From NCBI RefSeq assembly GCF_040932485.1, contig NZ_JBFRBH010000001.1, positions 1,302,001 through 1,366,000 on the forward strand: a stretch of 64,000 bases of DNA. Reading direction: 5' to 3'. This stretch comes from Gymnodinialimonas sp. 202GB13-11 (lineage in GTDB: Bacteria > Pseudomonadota > Alphaproteobacteria > Rhodobacterales > Rhodobacteraceae). Shown here piece after piece: positions 44,103 through 53,380 of the stretch; the first letter of the stretch is position 1, and the number at the start of each line of letters is the position of its first letter. The notes under the pieces are model-generated. The model made no database searches, had not been told where the DNA came from, and worked only from the letters and a program-made list of their open reading frames with translations. The translations under genes and the position numbers were made by a program.

Positions 44103-44981
44103 TTAAGCCTTCGCGGCGGCGGTGCCAAGGGCCGTGGCGATCATCTCTTCGGCATCAGCGGCGTCACGCACCGATTCCACGTCGGCAGCCGTGACGCTGA
44201 CACCCCAATTCCGCGCCATCGCCTCGTAGATCGGGGCGCGATGGTGGATGACCTTGGTGAAGGCGTGGACGGCGAAAGCGTCGGGATCAACCTGCGCTTC
44301 CGACTGGCCCGTGTCGTCCAGATAGCCCTGCCAGAGCGCATCAAGCATCTCGGGCTGATAGTAAATCGGCTTAGGGTTGGATTTGAACCGGCGGATCAGC
44401 TCGGCTTCATGCCCCTCTGGGCTTTCGATCCAGATCGTCAGGGTCTGCGCCGCTAGCGCGCTCAGCACCTCGTCATCGGGATCAGTCGGATCCACGACCT
44501 CGCAGATCGACCCGCCCGTATCGCAGATGAAATTCGGATAGCCATAAAGCGTTTGTGCGCGGTGTATAAACGGCGCTGTGTCGAGCAGCGCATTCACCTC
44601 GGCTCGGCGATGCAGCGCTTGGCGGCGCTTGTATTCTGCAAAGGGTAGGCCGTCGTTCGACGCGTCACCGGGCTTGCCTAGGAACGTGGACAGGGGGGCC
44701 AGGTTGTCGAAGGTAATGTTGGAGCCGATGTAGATCGAGTCGGAGCGGAACAACTCCGCCAGAAACGGCACCTGCATGGCCTGTCGCTTCAGGTTGTCGG
44801 TGATGTGCTCGCCCATATAGGCGGTGCCAATGCGGTAATCGACCGAGTAGTGAAACCAATCGCCTTGTGCGCGCAGCTTGTTGGACAGCACGGTTTTGCC
44901 AAGCCCGGACATGCCGAAGACGGCGATGCGCTTCTCTGGCGCTTCGCGGAAAGCGGCGGGGCTGTCGTAGAGCAGTTTCAT
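44103..44981 (-). CDS. P-loop ATPase of unknown function
   Basis: A 292-residue protein with a Walker A motif in F-G-M-S-G-L-G-K-T-V-L-S near the N-terminus. Further conserved-looking segments are F-H-Y-S-V-D-Y-R-I-G-T-A-Y-M and F-I-C-D-T-G-G-S-I-C-E-V-V-D-P, the second resembling a kinase or GTPase core with an acidic end. It sits directly upstream of metA in the same orientation (33 bases). I chose the ATG at 44981; 45023 is possible. No pathway assignment. Confidence 0.7.
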   Translation of the reverse strand: MKLLYDSPAAFREAPEKRIAVFGMSGLGKTVLSNKLRAQGDWFHYSVDYRIGTAYMGEHITDNLKRQAMQVPFLAELFRSDSIYIGSNITFDNLAPLSTFLGKPGDASNDGLPFAEYKRRQALHRRAEVNALLDTAPFIHRAQTLYGYPNFICDTGGSICEVVDPTDPDDEVLSALAAQTLTIWIESPEGHEAELIRRFKSNPKPIYYQPEMLDALWQGYLDDTGQSEAQVDPDAFAVHAFTKVIHHRAPIYEAMARNWGVSVTAADVESVRDAADAEEMIATALGTAAAKA

Positions 44982-45032
44982 AGGCGCAGGCTTGCCACGG
45001 GCAGACGGCCCGAAGCAAGCCATGTCAGGCCC

Positions 45033-45407
45033 TTAGCGGTACCACACGCCCTGATTGTAGGCTTGGCCCGCATGCACGACACGCGATTGCTGACGCAGGT
45101 AATAGCCTTGGTTTTGGTAGAACAGGTTCCGCTGAACGAAGGCGCTGTCTGACATGCCATGATGCGTCGCCCAATTGTTCACGCCGCCGGGCGCCGGTCC
45201 AAAAGTTGCGTGGTAGTGGACTTGCCCGTTGATCACGGCGGCATCCACTTGGATCGGCACAAGGGGCTGATAGAAGCCTTCATCAAAGAAGTACTGGTAG
45301 TCGTGATGCGGCAACCAACCAGTGGTGTTTTGTTGGGCCGTGGAAGGTGTCGCCGCAGCCAGAGAAATGGTCAACGCGGTGAGTGCAGAAAGAAATATGG
45401 ATTTCAT
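45033..45407 (-). CDS. Small secreted protein, BTRD1-like repeat unit 1
   Basis: A 124-residue exported protein (signal peptide ending T-P-S-T-A-Q-Q). The mature part shares with the upstream neighbour a tract W-A-T-H-H-G-M-S-D-S-A-F followed by Y-x-x-Q-G-Y-Y-L. This W-x-x-x-H-G-L-(S/T)-x-x-x-(F/Y)-x-x-x-x-x-x-(Q)-G-Y-R-L pattern resembles one unit of the bacterial tandem-repeat domain BTRD1, here single. Function unknown. Confidence 0.65.
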   Translation of the reverse strand: MKSIFLSALTALTISLAAATPSTAQQNTTGWLPHHDYQYFFDEGFYQPLVPIQVDAAVINGQVHYHATFGPAPGGVNNWATHHGMSDSAFVQRNLFYQNQGYYLRQQSRVVHAGQAYNQGVWYR

Positions 45408-45446
45408 GGTCTAAGCCTTAACTAAAAAAGGGGATTTGAAAGGGCG

Positions 45447-45827
45447 TTAACGCAGCCAGATGGCCTGATTGGCCACGCGGCCAGATGAACTGACAAAGCG
45501 CTGGTGGTGGCTCAAACGGTAGCCCTGGGACCGGTACTGTTGATCCCGCTGCTGGAACGAGGCGTCCGATAGACCGTGATGCGTGGCCCATCCCACGCCG
45601 GGCGGCAGCGGGTCGAAATTAGCGAAGTAATAGATCTGGCCGTGAAATTCCGCCGCTTCCAGATAGGTCAGCAACAGGCCGCGCCCCTGAACTTGGGTCT
45701 GGAAATATTGCTGATACTGGGCGCTGGTCATCCACTCTGTCGTGACAGTCTGAGCGTTTACCGCCGCAGGCAAGCCTGTACCGGTAAGCAGCACGGCCAA
45801 CAGGCCAGCCGAAATAAAATGTCTCAT
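45447..45827 (-). CDS. Small secreted protein, BTRD1-like repeat unit 2
   Basis: A 126-residue exported protein (signal peptide ending A-V-N-A-Q-T) parallel to the gene at 45033: M-T-S-A-Q-Y-Q-Q-Y-F, W-A-T-H-H-G-L-S-D-A-S-F-Q-Q-R, Y-R-S-Q-G-Y-R-L-S. I chose the ATG at 45827 (M-R-H-F-I-S-A), which starts the signal peptide. The pair looks like a tandem duplication, 39 bases apart. Function unknown. Confidence 0.65.
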   Translation of the reverse strand: MRHFISAGLLAVLLTGTGLPAAVNAQTVTTEWMTSAQYQQYFQTQVQGRGLLLTYLEAAEFHGQIYYFANFDPLPPGVGWATHHGLSDASFQQRDQQYRSQGYRLSHHQRFVSSSGRVANQAIWLR

Positions 45828-45920
45828 AAATTTGGTGTCTTTCAGAATTTGGGTAAAGGGCAGCCCGCCGTCCCGGCCAAGCTTACGCAGGGTCATGCAT
45901 TTCGCCAAGAAAAAACCGAT

Positions 45921-46826
45921 TTAGCGGTTACGCAGAACCGCCAATGCGCGGCCATCGATCAGGATCAGGCCAAGCGCAAGCAGGCCGAACCCAGCGAAAG
46001 CAGACGGCGCCAAACGCTCCCCCAAAACCACTGCACCAAGCACGATGGCCACCGGAGGGATCAGGAGGGTCACAAGCATGGCATTGCCAGAGCCTGCCAA
46101 AGCGATGATCCGGTAGTAGAGCAGGTAGGCCAAAGCGGTGCCGACAACGCCGAAGTAAAGGATCGCAGCCCATGTCGCGGGCAGGGTGGGTACTTGCGGT
46201 ACGCCGTCGATTGCGAACGTCACAGGAAGGATGATCAGGCTTGCCCCGGTCAGCATCCCGGCGGCGGAGACCTGCGGCGGCAGATGCGACATCGTCTTGC
46301 GCGCCCAGGCCGCGGCGAAGGCGTATGAGATCGTGCCGCCTATAACTGCCAGCTGCGCGATAGAGCGGATGTCGAACTGTCGGAAGCTGTCGAGACCAAT
46401 TGCAACAGCAACCCCGAAAAAGGCCACCAGAACGCCAAGCGACTTGCGTGGGGTCAACCGCTCATCCGCGAAGACGGCTGCGGCGACAAGCACACCGAAG
46501 ATTGCCGTGCCTGCGTTAAAGATGGAGGTCAGCCCGGTCTCGATGAATTGCTGCCCCCAAGCCATCAGGCCAAAGGGGATCACGTTGTTCAGCAAACCCA
46601 TCACCAAGAACGCGCCCCAGATGCGCGGATCACGCGGGATCGGGAGGCCACGGATCAGCACATAGGCCCAAAGGATTAAGCAGGCCCAGAAGACGCGGTG
46701 TGCGACAAGGGTCAGGAACGGCAGCTCCTCCAACCCCACCTTGATTGCCAGAAACGACGCCCCCCAGATTGCGCCAAGGGCGGCCATGAGGATCCAAGCA
46801 TGGGTGCTGACAGAGGTCTGGTTCAT
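45921..46826 (-). CDS. EamA/DMT family transporter 1
   Basis: A 301-residue ten-helix membrane protein with two EamA repeats: the first starts A-A-L-G-A-I-W-G-A-S-F-L-A-I-K and the second is near S-Y-A-F-A-A-A-W-A-R-K. The loop F-A-D-E-R-L-T-P-R-K-S-L-G and its second-half counterpart G-E-R-L-A-P-S-A-F-A-G are typical. These are drug/metabolite exporters; substrate not predictable. It lies after the FadL-like gene's terminator, in the same orientation. Confidence 0.9.
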   Translation of the reverse strand: MNQTSVSTHAWILMAALGAIWGASFLAIKVGLEELPFLTLVAHRVFWACLILWAYVLIRGLPIPRDPRIWGAFLVMGLLNNVIPFGLMAWGQQFIETGLTSIFNAGTAIFGVLVAAAVFADERLTPRKSLGVLVAFFGVAVAIGLDSFRQFDIRSIAQLAVIGGTISYAFAAAWARKTMSHLPPQVSAAGMLTGASLIILPVTFAIDGVPQVPTLPATWAAILYFGVVGTALAYLLYYRIIALAGSGNAMLVTLLIPPVAIVLGAVVLGERLAPSAFAGFGLLALGLILIDGRALAVLRNR

Positions 46827-46883
46827 GGGTCCGGTCTACGCGGGCGAATGGCTGCGCGCGACCCGGAACCTGCTGCATGAGCA

Positions 46884-46918
46884 AAGAAAAACCCCGCGCA
46901 GCCGGATGGCGCGCGGGG
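46884..46918 (-). terminator. Intrinsic terminator after the FadL-like gene
   Basis: On the minus strand CCCCGCGC (46918-46911) pairs with GCGCGGGG (46899-46892), followed by TTTTTCTTT. It lies 25 bases after the stop of the FadL-like gene at 46943. Confidence 0.88.
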
Positions 46919-46942
46919 CAAACGTTTGCGAACGCAGAGCGA

Positions 46943-48064
46943 TCAGAAGGAGTAGCCGACCCGCAGACCAACACCCAGAGCGGAGTTGTCCGAGAAGGTA
47001 GAGGTAGCACCGCCGCCGAGCTGCGTGTCGGCGTTGCCGATCCAGGAATACTGGATGCCACCGGCGAGGCTGATTTGACCCATCGTGTATTCACCGCCAA
47101 GCCCCAGCGAGAAAACGCCATCGGTTGGGCCCAGGTTGCCCGAGAACCCGCCGCGCTCAGTCTCATAGCCAACGGTTCCGGAAACGGAAAACTCGTCGTT
47201 GATACGACGGCCAACACCAAGCGCGAACGTGAAGACATCATCATCATAATCGACGAGGTTACCCGAAGGCGTCGGGTAGCGGTTCGGCGTGATGGCAAAG
47301 CCGCCATAGTCCGTCCAGCGAACGGACCCGAACAGGAGCGTATCTTCCGCGATCCCGGATTGTGCTTCCAGATGCACTTGCTGGGGCATGTTCACTTCAA
47401 AGGAAGTAGCCGGAGCGGCCGCCGCCAATCCAGCTTCCGGTGTGCCCGCTGCGCCGGGTGTTTCAACACCCTCCAGCGTCAGATCGATACCGCTGTAATA
47501 GGTCAACGCTACGCGAAGTGCTATCTCTGGCATTTCGTAGGCAGCACCTACCATGTAGCCAAGGGCCCACTCGCTTTCAGAGTCCAAATAGTACGTGAAG
47601 GCTGTGCCTGCGCTCACGTAAGCATCACCCGTTGCCCGCAGGGCGCGCAAACCACCATAAACCGAAACGTTTTCGTTGATCTGGTAACGCAAAACACCCG
47701 TCAATTGCTGCGACGTGATTTCAGCCGTTGATCCGGCAAACGGATAACCAGTTCCCGTTGGGTAATCGACTGACGCGCCGTAGGGCTGATCGAAAATCAA
47801 CGCGAACGACAATTCGTCGGTCAGGTCTTGGCGGTATCGGACAGAGACAGAGCTGAACGAAGCACCGATATCGCCAGAATTGAGTGGCGCGCCATTGACT
47901 GCTCCCGAGATTTCCGGATCGGCAAAGCTGTAGCCGATTTCAACATAGGTGCCCTCTTCGAACAGGATCGAAGTGCTTGGCGCGGCACGGTCAATGCCAC
48001 CCGCGCTTGCGATGCTTGTGGATGCCAGCAGCGCTGCGGCTGCGGTGAGTGTATAGCGGGTCAT
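46943..48064 (-). CDS. Outer-membrane FadL/OmpP1-like transport protein
   Basis: A 373-residue outer-membrane protein with a signal peptide (ending S-I-A-S-A-G-G-I-D-R). It has the N-terminal hydrophobic hatch region, the F-A-L-I-F-D-Q-P-Y-G-A segment typical of FadL/OmpP1/TodX proteins, many amphipathic strands and a C-terminal G-Y-S-F. It probably takes up long-chain fatty acids or other hydrophobic compounds. A strong terminator follows. No beta-oxidation genes adjoin. Confidence 0.88.
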   Translation of the reverse strand: MTRYTLTAAAALLASTSIASAGGIDRAAPSTSILFEEGTYVEIGYSFADPEISGAVNGAPLNSGDIGASFSSVSVRYRQDLTDELSFALIFDQPYGASVDYPTGTGYPFAGSTAEITSQQLTGVLRYQINENVSVYGGLRALRATGDAYVSAGTAFTYYLDSESEWALGYMVGAAYEMPEIALRVALTYYSGIDLTLEGVETPGAAGTPEAGLAAAAPATSFEVNMPQQVHLEAQSGIAEDTLLFGSVRWTDYGGFAITPNRYPTPSGNLVDYDDDVFTFALGVGRRINDEFSVSGTVGYETERGGFSGNLGPTDGVFSLGLGGEYTMGQISLAGGIQYSWIGNADTQLGGGATSTFSDNSALGVGLRVGYSF

Positions 48065-48203
48065 GAGTGCCTCCCCGACCTGTATGTCCCAAAATGTCCT
48101 GCGTACACTAAAGGCGGAAAAGGGCCGTTTCGGTCAAATATTCCGCAACGTCAGGACGGGGCAGAGGGCAAGGTAAGGAAATCGCTGTGTCACAAAAGCT
48201 ACA

Positions 48204-49097
48204 CTATCGCGCGGATTGGCTGCGGCGATGCTCGGTCAGCACGTTGAGGTAGTTCGCCCCGAAGATCAACGCCGCCCCCAAAACGACCGACCATTCCAGT
48301 GGCTCCCCATAAAGCACAAAGGCCAATGCGCCGATGACGGGCAGGCGCACAAAGTCGATGGGCATCACAACCGAGGCCGGAGCAAGCGAGATGGCGCTGG
48401 TCAAACTGAAATGCGCGACAAGGCCCGAGATGGCCACAACGATCACCCAGGGCCAGGCGGCCAGACTGGGCCACGCCATGGTGCCATCGTAAAGGCAAAA
48501 CGCCAGGCCAAGCACCAGTTGGATGGCGGTTAGCCAAAACAGGATACAGGTGATTGATTGATCCCGCGTCAGGCGCTTGGTGAAGATGGCCGTGATTGCG
48601 AAGGCCAGCGCCGCGGCACCCGCAGCGACCATACCGGACGAGAGAGGGACGGAGCCCGGTTGGATCACGATCAAAACCCCGATGAACCCAGCCAACCCCG
48701 CCAAGGCTTTGATCCATGTCAGCCGTTCGCCAAGAAAGATCGCGGCCAGAACCATCACCCAGAGGGGCGAGGTGAATTCCAGGGCGAAGACCTGGCTGAG
48801 GGGGATTACGCCAACGGCCCAGAACCAAAGATTTTGTCCGGTGAAATGGAAGATGTTGCGAAGACCATGGTCGCGCAATCGGTTGGTTTTGACCTGTCCC
48901 AGCGTGCCGCAGGCTGCCGCAATGGCCACAACCAACACCATCCCGATCATCGAGCGGTACGTCATCAACTCAAAAGTGCTGAGTGTGGTCGAAAGCTCAC
49001 GCCCTGCGATGGCCATGGACGAGAAGGCAATCACGGCCCCACTCATCCACAATGCGGCGAGGGGGACGTTGGAGGGTGGGGCTTCAGGCGCAGACAT
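48204..49097 (-). CDS. EamA/DMT family transporter 2
   Basis: A 297-residue ten-helix membrane protein with two EamA domains (A-V-I-A-F-S-S-M-A-I-A-G-R-E-L and later A-F-A-I-T-A-I-F-T-K-R-L-T-R). The mid-protein L-E-F-T-S-P-L-W-V-M-V-L-A-A-I-F-L-G-E-R and second-half L-Y-G-E-P-L-E-W-S are repeat hallmarks. It resembles the S-adenosylmethionine/riboflavin-type DMT exporters in general form, but a substrate cannot be assigned. I chose the ATG at 49097. Confidence 0.9.
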   Translation of the reverse strand: MSAPEAPPSNVPLAALWMSGAVIAFSSMAIAGRELSTTLSTFELMTYRSMIGMVLVVAIAAACGTLGQVKTNRLRDHGLRNIFHFTGQNLWFWAVGVIPLSQVFALEFTSPLWVMVLAAIFLGERLTWIKALAGLAGFIGVLIVIQPGSVPLSSGMVAAGAAALAFAITAIFTKRLTRDQSITCILFWLTAIQLVLGLAFCLYDGTMAWPSLAAWPWVIVVAISGLVAHFSLTSAISLAPASVVMPIDFVRLPVIGALAFVLYGEPLEWSVVLGAALIFGANYLNVLTEHRRSQSAR

Positions 49098-49155
49098 GGA
49101 TGGCAACATTGAACATGCCAAAGGCCATAGGCGCGGAAATCGGTAGCCGCAAACG

Positions 49156-49183
49156 AAAAGACCGCCCCGAAGTGGAGCGGCCT
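49156..49183 (-). terminator. Intrinsic terminator after the outer-membrane protein gene
   Basis: On the minus strand GCCGCTCC pairs with GGGGCGGT around a short loop and is followed by CTTTTCG. It lies about 25 bases after the stop at 49208. Confidence 0.7.
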
Positions 49184-49207
49184 TACATCATTTGGTTGCG
49201 GTTCGGA

Positions 49208-49843
49208 TCAGAACCGGAAGCCCGCCCGAAGCGTGGCAGTGTTCAGCACGGCGTCGTAATCGAATACACCCGCAGATCCTTCAACCTGACGACCCGTTAC
49301 ATCGGCACCCAGAAACAGGCTTTCGTTGATGTTATACTCAACACCTACACCGTAGTTGAAACCGGTCATGTCAAACGCATTAACGCCAGCCATTGTGCTG
49401 ACCGTGGACCAACCGGCGGCACCATAGATCATCAGAGCGTCGGAAGACGCGAGGCCCACACGCCCGCGAATGTCGAGGATTGTGTCAATCTCGAAAGCGC
49501 CGCTGGCGTCCGTTAGGTCAACGTGCAGATACCGCACCTCTCCACCGAATACGGTCGACCCATTTTGGACGTTGTAGCCCGCAAAGACACCGTATGCCTC
49601 ACCGTCGAAGGTCAAGGTGCGCGACGGGAAGTTTGCACCAGCAACCGGCTGAGCGATTTCGTCGACATAACCGTCGCCAAACCCAAGTTCGAACCCGCCA
49701 TAGAAGCAGTCGAAAGCCTGTGCGCAGGTTTCGGGTTCAACATAAACGGGCGGCGGGGGCGGTGGCACTTCAACCGGACCGGCGAAAGCGGCGATGGAAG
49801 AGCAAAGTAGCACAGCGGTCGTCGAGGCAAGACGGATCATCAC
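49208..49843 (-). CDS. Outer-membrane beta-barrel protein
   Basis: A 211-residue exported protein: signal peptide (ending I-A-A-F-A-G-P), a proline-rich linker (V-P-P-P-P-P-P-V-Y), a two-Cys stretch (E-T-C-A-Q-A-F-D-C-F) and an eight-strand-type barrel with C-terminal L-R-A-G-F-R-F. It resembles the Omp25/OmpA-like small barrel (OMP_b-brl) group of alphaproteobacteria. A terminator follows. The 190-base gap upstream (49844-50033) has no gene. Confidence 0.8.
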   Translation of the reverse strand: MMIRLASTTAVLLCSSIAAFAGPVEVPPPPPPVYVEPETCAQAFDCFYGGFELGFGDGYVDEIAQPVAGANFPSRTLTFDGEAYGVFAGYNVQNGSTVFGGEVRYLHVDLTDASGAFEIDTILDIRGRVGLASSDALMIYGAAGWSTVSTMAGVNAFDMTGFNYGVGVEYNINESLFLGADVTGRQVEGSAGVFDYDAVLNTATLRAGFRF

Positions 49844-50033
49844 AAGTCCCCTGAGTATATTTGCGTGTGTCGTAGGCAGTTGCCATTAAGATTGCATGAA
49901 GGCCGCTGTATCGCCAGCATTGCCACTGGAAAAGTTGCCGTCTGTTGCGTTTTGAACAACGCTTTGATGGTGTAGTTTCCGAGCGGAATCCCAACGAGCA
50001 ATTTCTGTCGAGGTCAGCGGCAAAGACAAATCC

Positions 50034-50831
50034 CTAAAGGCCAACCCCCTTCGCGTCGTTCCAGAGCTTATCCATCTCTTCAAGGGAACTCTCCGACGGG
50101 CTTGAAGAACGTTTCGTAAGCTCTTGTTCTATATAACGAAATCGCCGCACGAATTTCGCATTGGCTTGGCGTAGGGCGGTTTCGGGATCAACCTTGAGAT
50201 GCCGGGCAAGGTTGGCCATCACAAACATCAGATCGCCCATCTCTTCGACGATCTTATCGTGAGGCAGGCTATCCTGGGCCTCTGCGAGCTCTTTCGCTTC
50301 TTCTGTGATTTTTTCCAGCACTTGCCCGATCTCCGGCCAGTCAAAACCTACACGGGCGGCCCGTTTTTGAAGCTTTTCCGCCCGCATCAATGCAGGCAGG
50401 CCAAGCGCCACGTCATCCAAAACACCGCCACGTTGCTTGGCAGCACGTTCCGCGGCCTTGACGCTTTCCCAATCTGCCACTTGCTGGTCCGCAGACTTTT
50501 GGTTGCTTTCGCTTCCAAAAACATGGGGGTGCCGCGCGATCATCTTGTCACCAATGCTCTGCGCCACATCATCCAGATCGAACAGCCCCGCATCTTCGGC
50601 CATTTGGGCGTGGAACACGGACTGAAACAACAAATCCCCTAATTCGCCCTTCAATTCCTCCATATCGCCACGCTCGATGGCGTCCGCGACCTCATAGGCT
50701 TCTTCAATGGTGTATGGCGCGATGGACGCGAATGTCTGCTCCACATCCCACGGGCATCCATGCTCAGGATCGCGCAAGTGCGCCATGATGGCGCGCAGGC
50801 GGGGCAAAGGGTCGGACGGCAAATCAGTCAT
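50034..50831 (-). CDS. mazG: Nucleoside triphosphate pyrophosphohydrolase MazG
   Basis: A 265-residue protein with two MazG domains: the first has G-C-P-W-D-V-E-Q-T and E-E-A-Y-E-V-A-D-A-I-E-R, L-K-G-E-L-G-D-L-L-F-Q, the second E-E-A-K-E-L-A-E-A and E-E-M-G-D-L-M-F-V-M-A-N-L. The ExxE/ExxD metal sites are visible in both. It hydrolyses (d)NTPs to NMPs and so limits aberrant nucleotides and modulates ppGpp. I chose the ATG at 50831 (M-T-D-L-P-S). Confidence 0.96.
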   Translation of the reverse strand: MTDLPSDPLPRLRAIMAHLRDPEHGCPWDVEQTFASIAPYTIEEAYEVADAIERGDMEELKGELGDLLFQSVFHAQMAEDAGLFDLDDVAQSIGDKMIARHPHVFGSESNQKSADQQVADWESVKAAERAAKQRGGVLDDVALGLPALMRAEKLQKRAARVGFDWPEIGQVLEKITEEAKELAEAQDSLPHDKIVEEMGDLMFVMANLARHLKVDPETALRQANAKFVRRFRYIEQELTKRSSSPSESSLEEMDKLWNDAKGVGL

Positions 50832-50984
50832 GCCCCGGTGATGGGCCAAGCGCTGGCGGAGGGCAAGCGCTCACCGCGTTGACTGATATGCGCGCAAACA
50901 GGTCACGCAACGTGGCGTTGCCCTAGACATTTTCGCCCACCACTGCAGGTTAAGCATATCTCACAACGTACCGCTGGAGGCTTC

Positions 50985-52145
50985 ATGCCCGTCATCAACT
51001 CCATCGCCGCCATGGCGGACGATCTGAAGACCTGGCGCAGGCACCTTCACGCGCACCCGGAATTGGAATTCGATTGCCATCAGACGGCCGCGTTCGTCGT
51101 TGAGCGCCTCACAGAGTTCGGGATCACTGATATCCACACGGGTATCGCGACTTCAGGTGTTGTTGCCATCATCGACAGTGGACGCCCCGGCCCGACCATC
51201 GGTCTGCGCGCAGACATGGATGCGTTGCCGATGGAGGAGGTCACAGGGGCTGATCATGCCTCAACCGTGTCAGGCAAAATGCACGCCTGTGGCCATGACG
51301 GGCACACGACCATGCTGCTAGGGGCCGCGAAATATCTGGCGGAGACGCGCAATTTCTCTGGCCGTGTTGCACTGCTGTTCCAACCGGCGGAAGAAGAGGG
51401 CGGCGGGGGCGAAGTCATGGTGGACGAAGGTGTCATGGACCGCTTCGATATCGGGCGTGTCTTTGCCATTCATAACGTGCCTGGCGCGCCGGAGGGGCAG
51501 TTCTTTACAACGCCTGGGCCGATCATGGCCGCCGTCGACACATTCTACATCAACATCGAAGGGCAGGGTGGCCACGGCGCTTACCCGCATGAAACGGTTG
51601 ATCCCATTCCACCTGCCATTGCTATTGCTCAGGCCTTTGCGACCATCGTGTCACGCAATCACCGGCCAAGTGACGATCTGGTGGTGTCGGTCACACAAAT
51701 CCACTCCGGCTCGGCCAGCAATATCATTCCCGGTCAGGCCTTTGTGAACGGGACGGTGCGCACGTTCGATCCTGTTGTGCAGGATATGGTCGAAAGGCGC
51801 ATGGCAGAGATCGTCGATGGAACCGCCGCCGCCTATGGCGTGAAGGCTGTGCTGGATTATGAACGCGGCTATCCCGCCACCGTGAATGATGCAGATCAAA
51901 CCAGCTTTGCCGTGGATGTCGCGCGCGATGTCGTCGGAGCTCAACGGGTCGTCCCCGACGCTGGCGCGGAAATGGGCGCGGAGGATTTTGCTTATATGCT
52001 TGAGGCGCGACCCGGCGCCTACCTGTTTCTCGGGGCGGGTGAAGGGGCCGGGCTTCACAACCCCGCCTACGATTTCAATGACGACATCGCCCCCATAGGC
52101 GCCAGCTATTTCGCGCGCCTTGTCGAATTGGCCCAACCCGCATGA
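50985..52145 (+). CDS. M20 family amidohydrolase (hippurate/amino-acid amide type)
   Basis: A 386-residue M20D metallohydrolase: metal ligands in M-H-A-C-G-H-D-G-H, F-Q-P-A-E-E-E-G-G-G-G and G-A-E-M-G-A-E-D-F; N-terminal R-R-H-L-H-A-H-P-E-L-E-F. Such enzymes cleave N-acyl or conjugated amino acids (hippurate, indole-3-acetyl-amino acids). The stop is overlapped by the DUF2254 start (ATGA). The sequence gives no specific substrate. Confidence 0.92.
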   Translation: MPVINSIAAMADDLKTWRRHLHAHPELEFDCHQTAAFVVERLTEFGITDIHTGIATSGVVAIIDSGRPGPTIGLRADMDALPMEEVTGADHASTVSGKMHACGHDGHTTMLLGAAKYLAETRNFSGRVALLFQPAEEEGGGGEVMVDEGVMDRFDIGRVFAIHNVPGAPEGQFFTTPGPIMAAVDTFYINIEGQGGHGAYPHETVDPIPPAIAIAQAFATIVSRNHRPSDDLVVSVTQIHSGSASNIIPGQAFVNGTVRTFDPVVQDMVERRMAEIVDGTAAAYGVKAVLDYERGYPATVNDADQTSFAVDVARDVVGAQRVVPDAGAEMGAEDFAYMLEARPGAYLFLGAGEGAGLHNPAYDFNDDIAPIGASYFARLVELAQPA

Positions 52146-53374
52146 TCGGAAAATGGCTTTGGATGCTGCGCAGTGTATTGCGCCGGCTTTGGGTCCGTGT
52201 GGCCGCGTTTGCTTTGCTTGCCATATTGGCCGCCATCGCAGCGCCTGCCTTGTCGCGGTTCGTGCCAGACGGATGGGCAGACGCGTTGGGCGGCAATGCG
52301 GTCGACCAAGTGCTGGGGATCCTGTCGACGTCGATGCTTGCGGTGACGACCTTCTCTCTGTCCATCGCCGTGAACGCATATATCGCCGCCTCCAGCACGG
52401 CCACGCCGCGGGCAATCGCGCTACTGCAGGAAGATCATACCACCCAGACGACGCTGGCGACCTTTCTGGGGGCTTTTGTCTATTCGATCGTGGCGATCAT
52501 CGGATTGAACGCCAGCTATTATGACGACGGAGGCCGCGTTGTTCTGTTTGGTGCGACCATTCTGGTGATCGTTGTTGTTGTTTTGGCGCTGCTCCGCTGG
52601 ATCGCCTACTTGCCGGATTTCGGGCGGATGGAGAACACGCTGGACCGTGTCGAAGACGCGGCGCGGCATGCACTGGCCACACGATTGAAGGCACCATACC
52701 TGCAAGGCGTACCAAGCGACGGCGTGATCCCGGATGGTGCGCAGCCAATAACCGGTGGGCGGACGGGCTACATCCAACATATCGACATGCGAGAGCTGCA
52801 AGACCTTGCAGAGAAGGCTGATCTTCGCCTCTGGCTCGGCGCTGTTCCGGGCGATTTTGTGCACCCCAAGCAGCCGCTGGTGTTTGTTCTGGGGGATGCT
52901 CCCTCGGCTCAACTATGCGAGGCGCTTTGCGAGGCATTCACCATCGACCGCACCCGGGATTTTGATCAGGACCCACGCTTTGGGATGGTGGTGTTCGCTG
53001 AAATCGCCTCGCGCGCGTTGTCGCCTGGCGTGAATGATCCCGGCACGGCGATTGCTGTGATAGGTCGGCAAGTGGCGGTGCTGTCGGAATGGCAAGTGCG
53101 CGAGGGCCCGGATGTCGCGTTTGATCGGGTGCATGTCCAATCAATAGATCCTTCCGACATGCTGGATGATGCGTTCCGGGTGATCCTGCGCGACGGTACG
53201 GGGGCATGTGAGGTGCTCGTTCGTTTGATCCTTGCGCTCAAAGCGGTGAAGGCCAACGGACCAGATGTCTTTGATGACGCGGCAAATGCCATGCTGAACG
53301 ACCTCGATGACGCCGTGTCTCAAGCACAGCTCAGCGATTGGGATCGAGAACAGATCGCGTCAGCTCGCAGTTGA
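52142..53374 (+). CDS. DUF2254 membrane protein
   Basis: A 410-residue protein with four N-terminal membrane helices (for example F-A-L-L-A-I-L-A-A-I-A-A-P-A-L and T-I-L-V-I-V-V-V-V-L-A-L-L) and a large soluble C-terminal domain. Typical DUF2254 stretches are F-S-L-S-I-A-V-N-A-Y-I-A-A-S-S-T-A-T-P-R and A-L-S-P-G-V-N-D-P-G-T-A-I. Function unknown. It starts at ATGA overlapping the amidohydrolase stop, so the genes are co-translated. Confidence 0.92.
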   Translation: MIGKWLWMLRSVLRRLWVRVAAFALLAILAAIAAPALSRFVPDGWADALGGNAVDQVLGILSTSMLAVTTFSLSIAVNAYIAASSTATPRAIALLQEDHTTQTTLATFLGAFVYSIVAIIGLNASYYDDGGRVVLFGATILVIVVVVLALLRWIAYLPDFGRMENTLDRVEDAARHALATRLKAPYLQGVPSDGVIPDGAQPITGGRTGYIQHIDMRELQDLAEKADLRLWLGAVPGDFVHPKQPLVFVLGDAPSAQLCEALCEAFTIDRTRDFDQDPRFGMVVFAEIASRALSPGVNDPGTAIAVIGRQVAVLSEWQVREGPDVAFDRVHVQSIDPSDMLDDAFRVILRDGTGACEVLVRLILALKAVKANGPDVFDDAANAMLNDLDDAVSQAQLSDWDREQIASARS

Positions 53375-53380
53375 ACGGGC

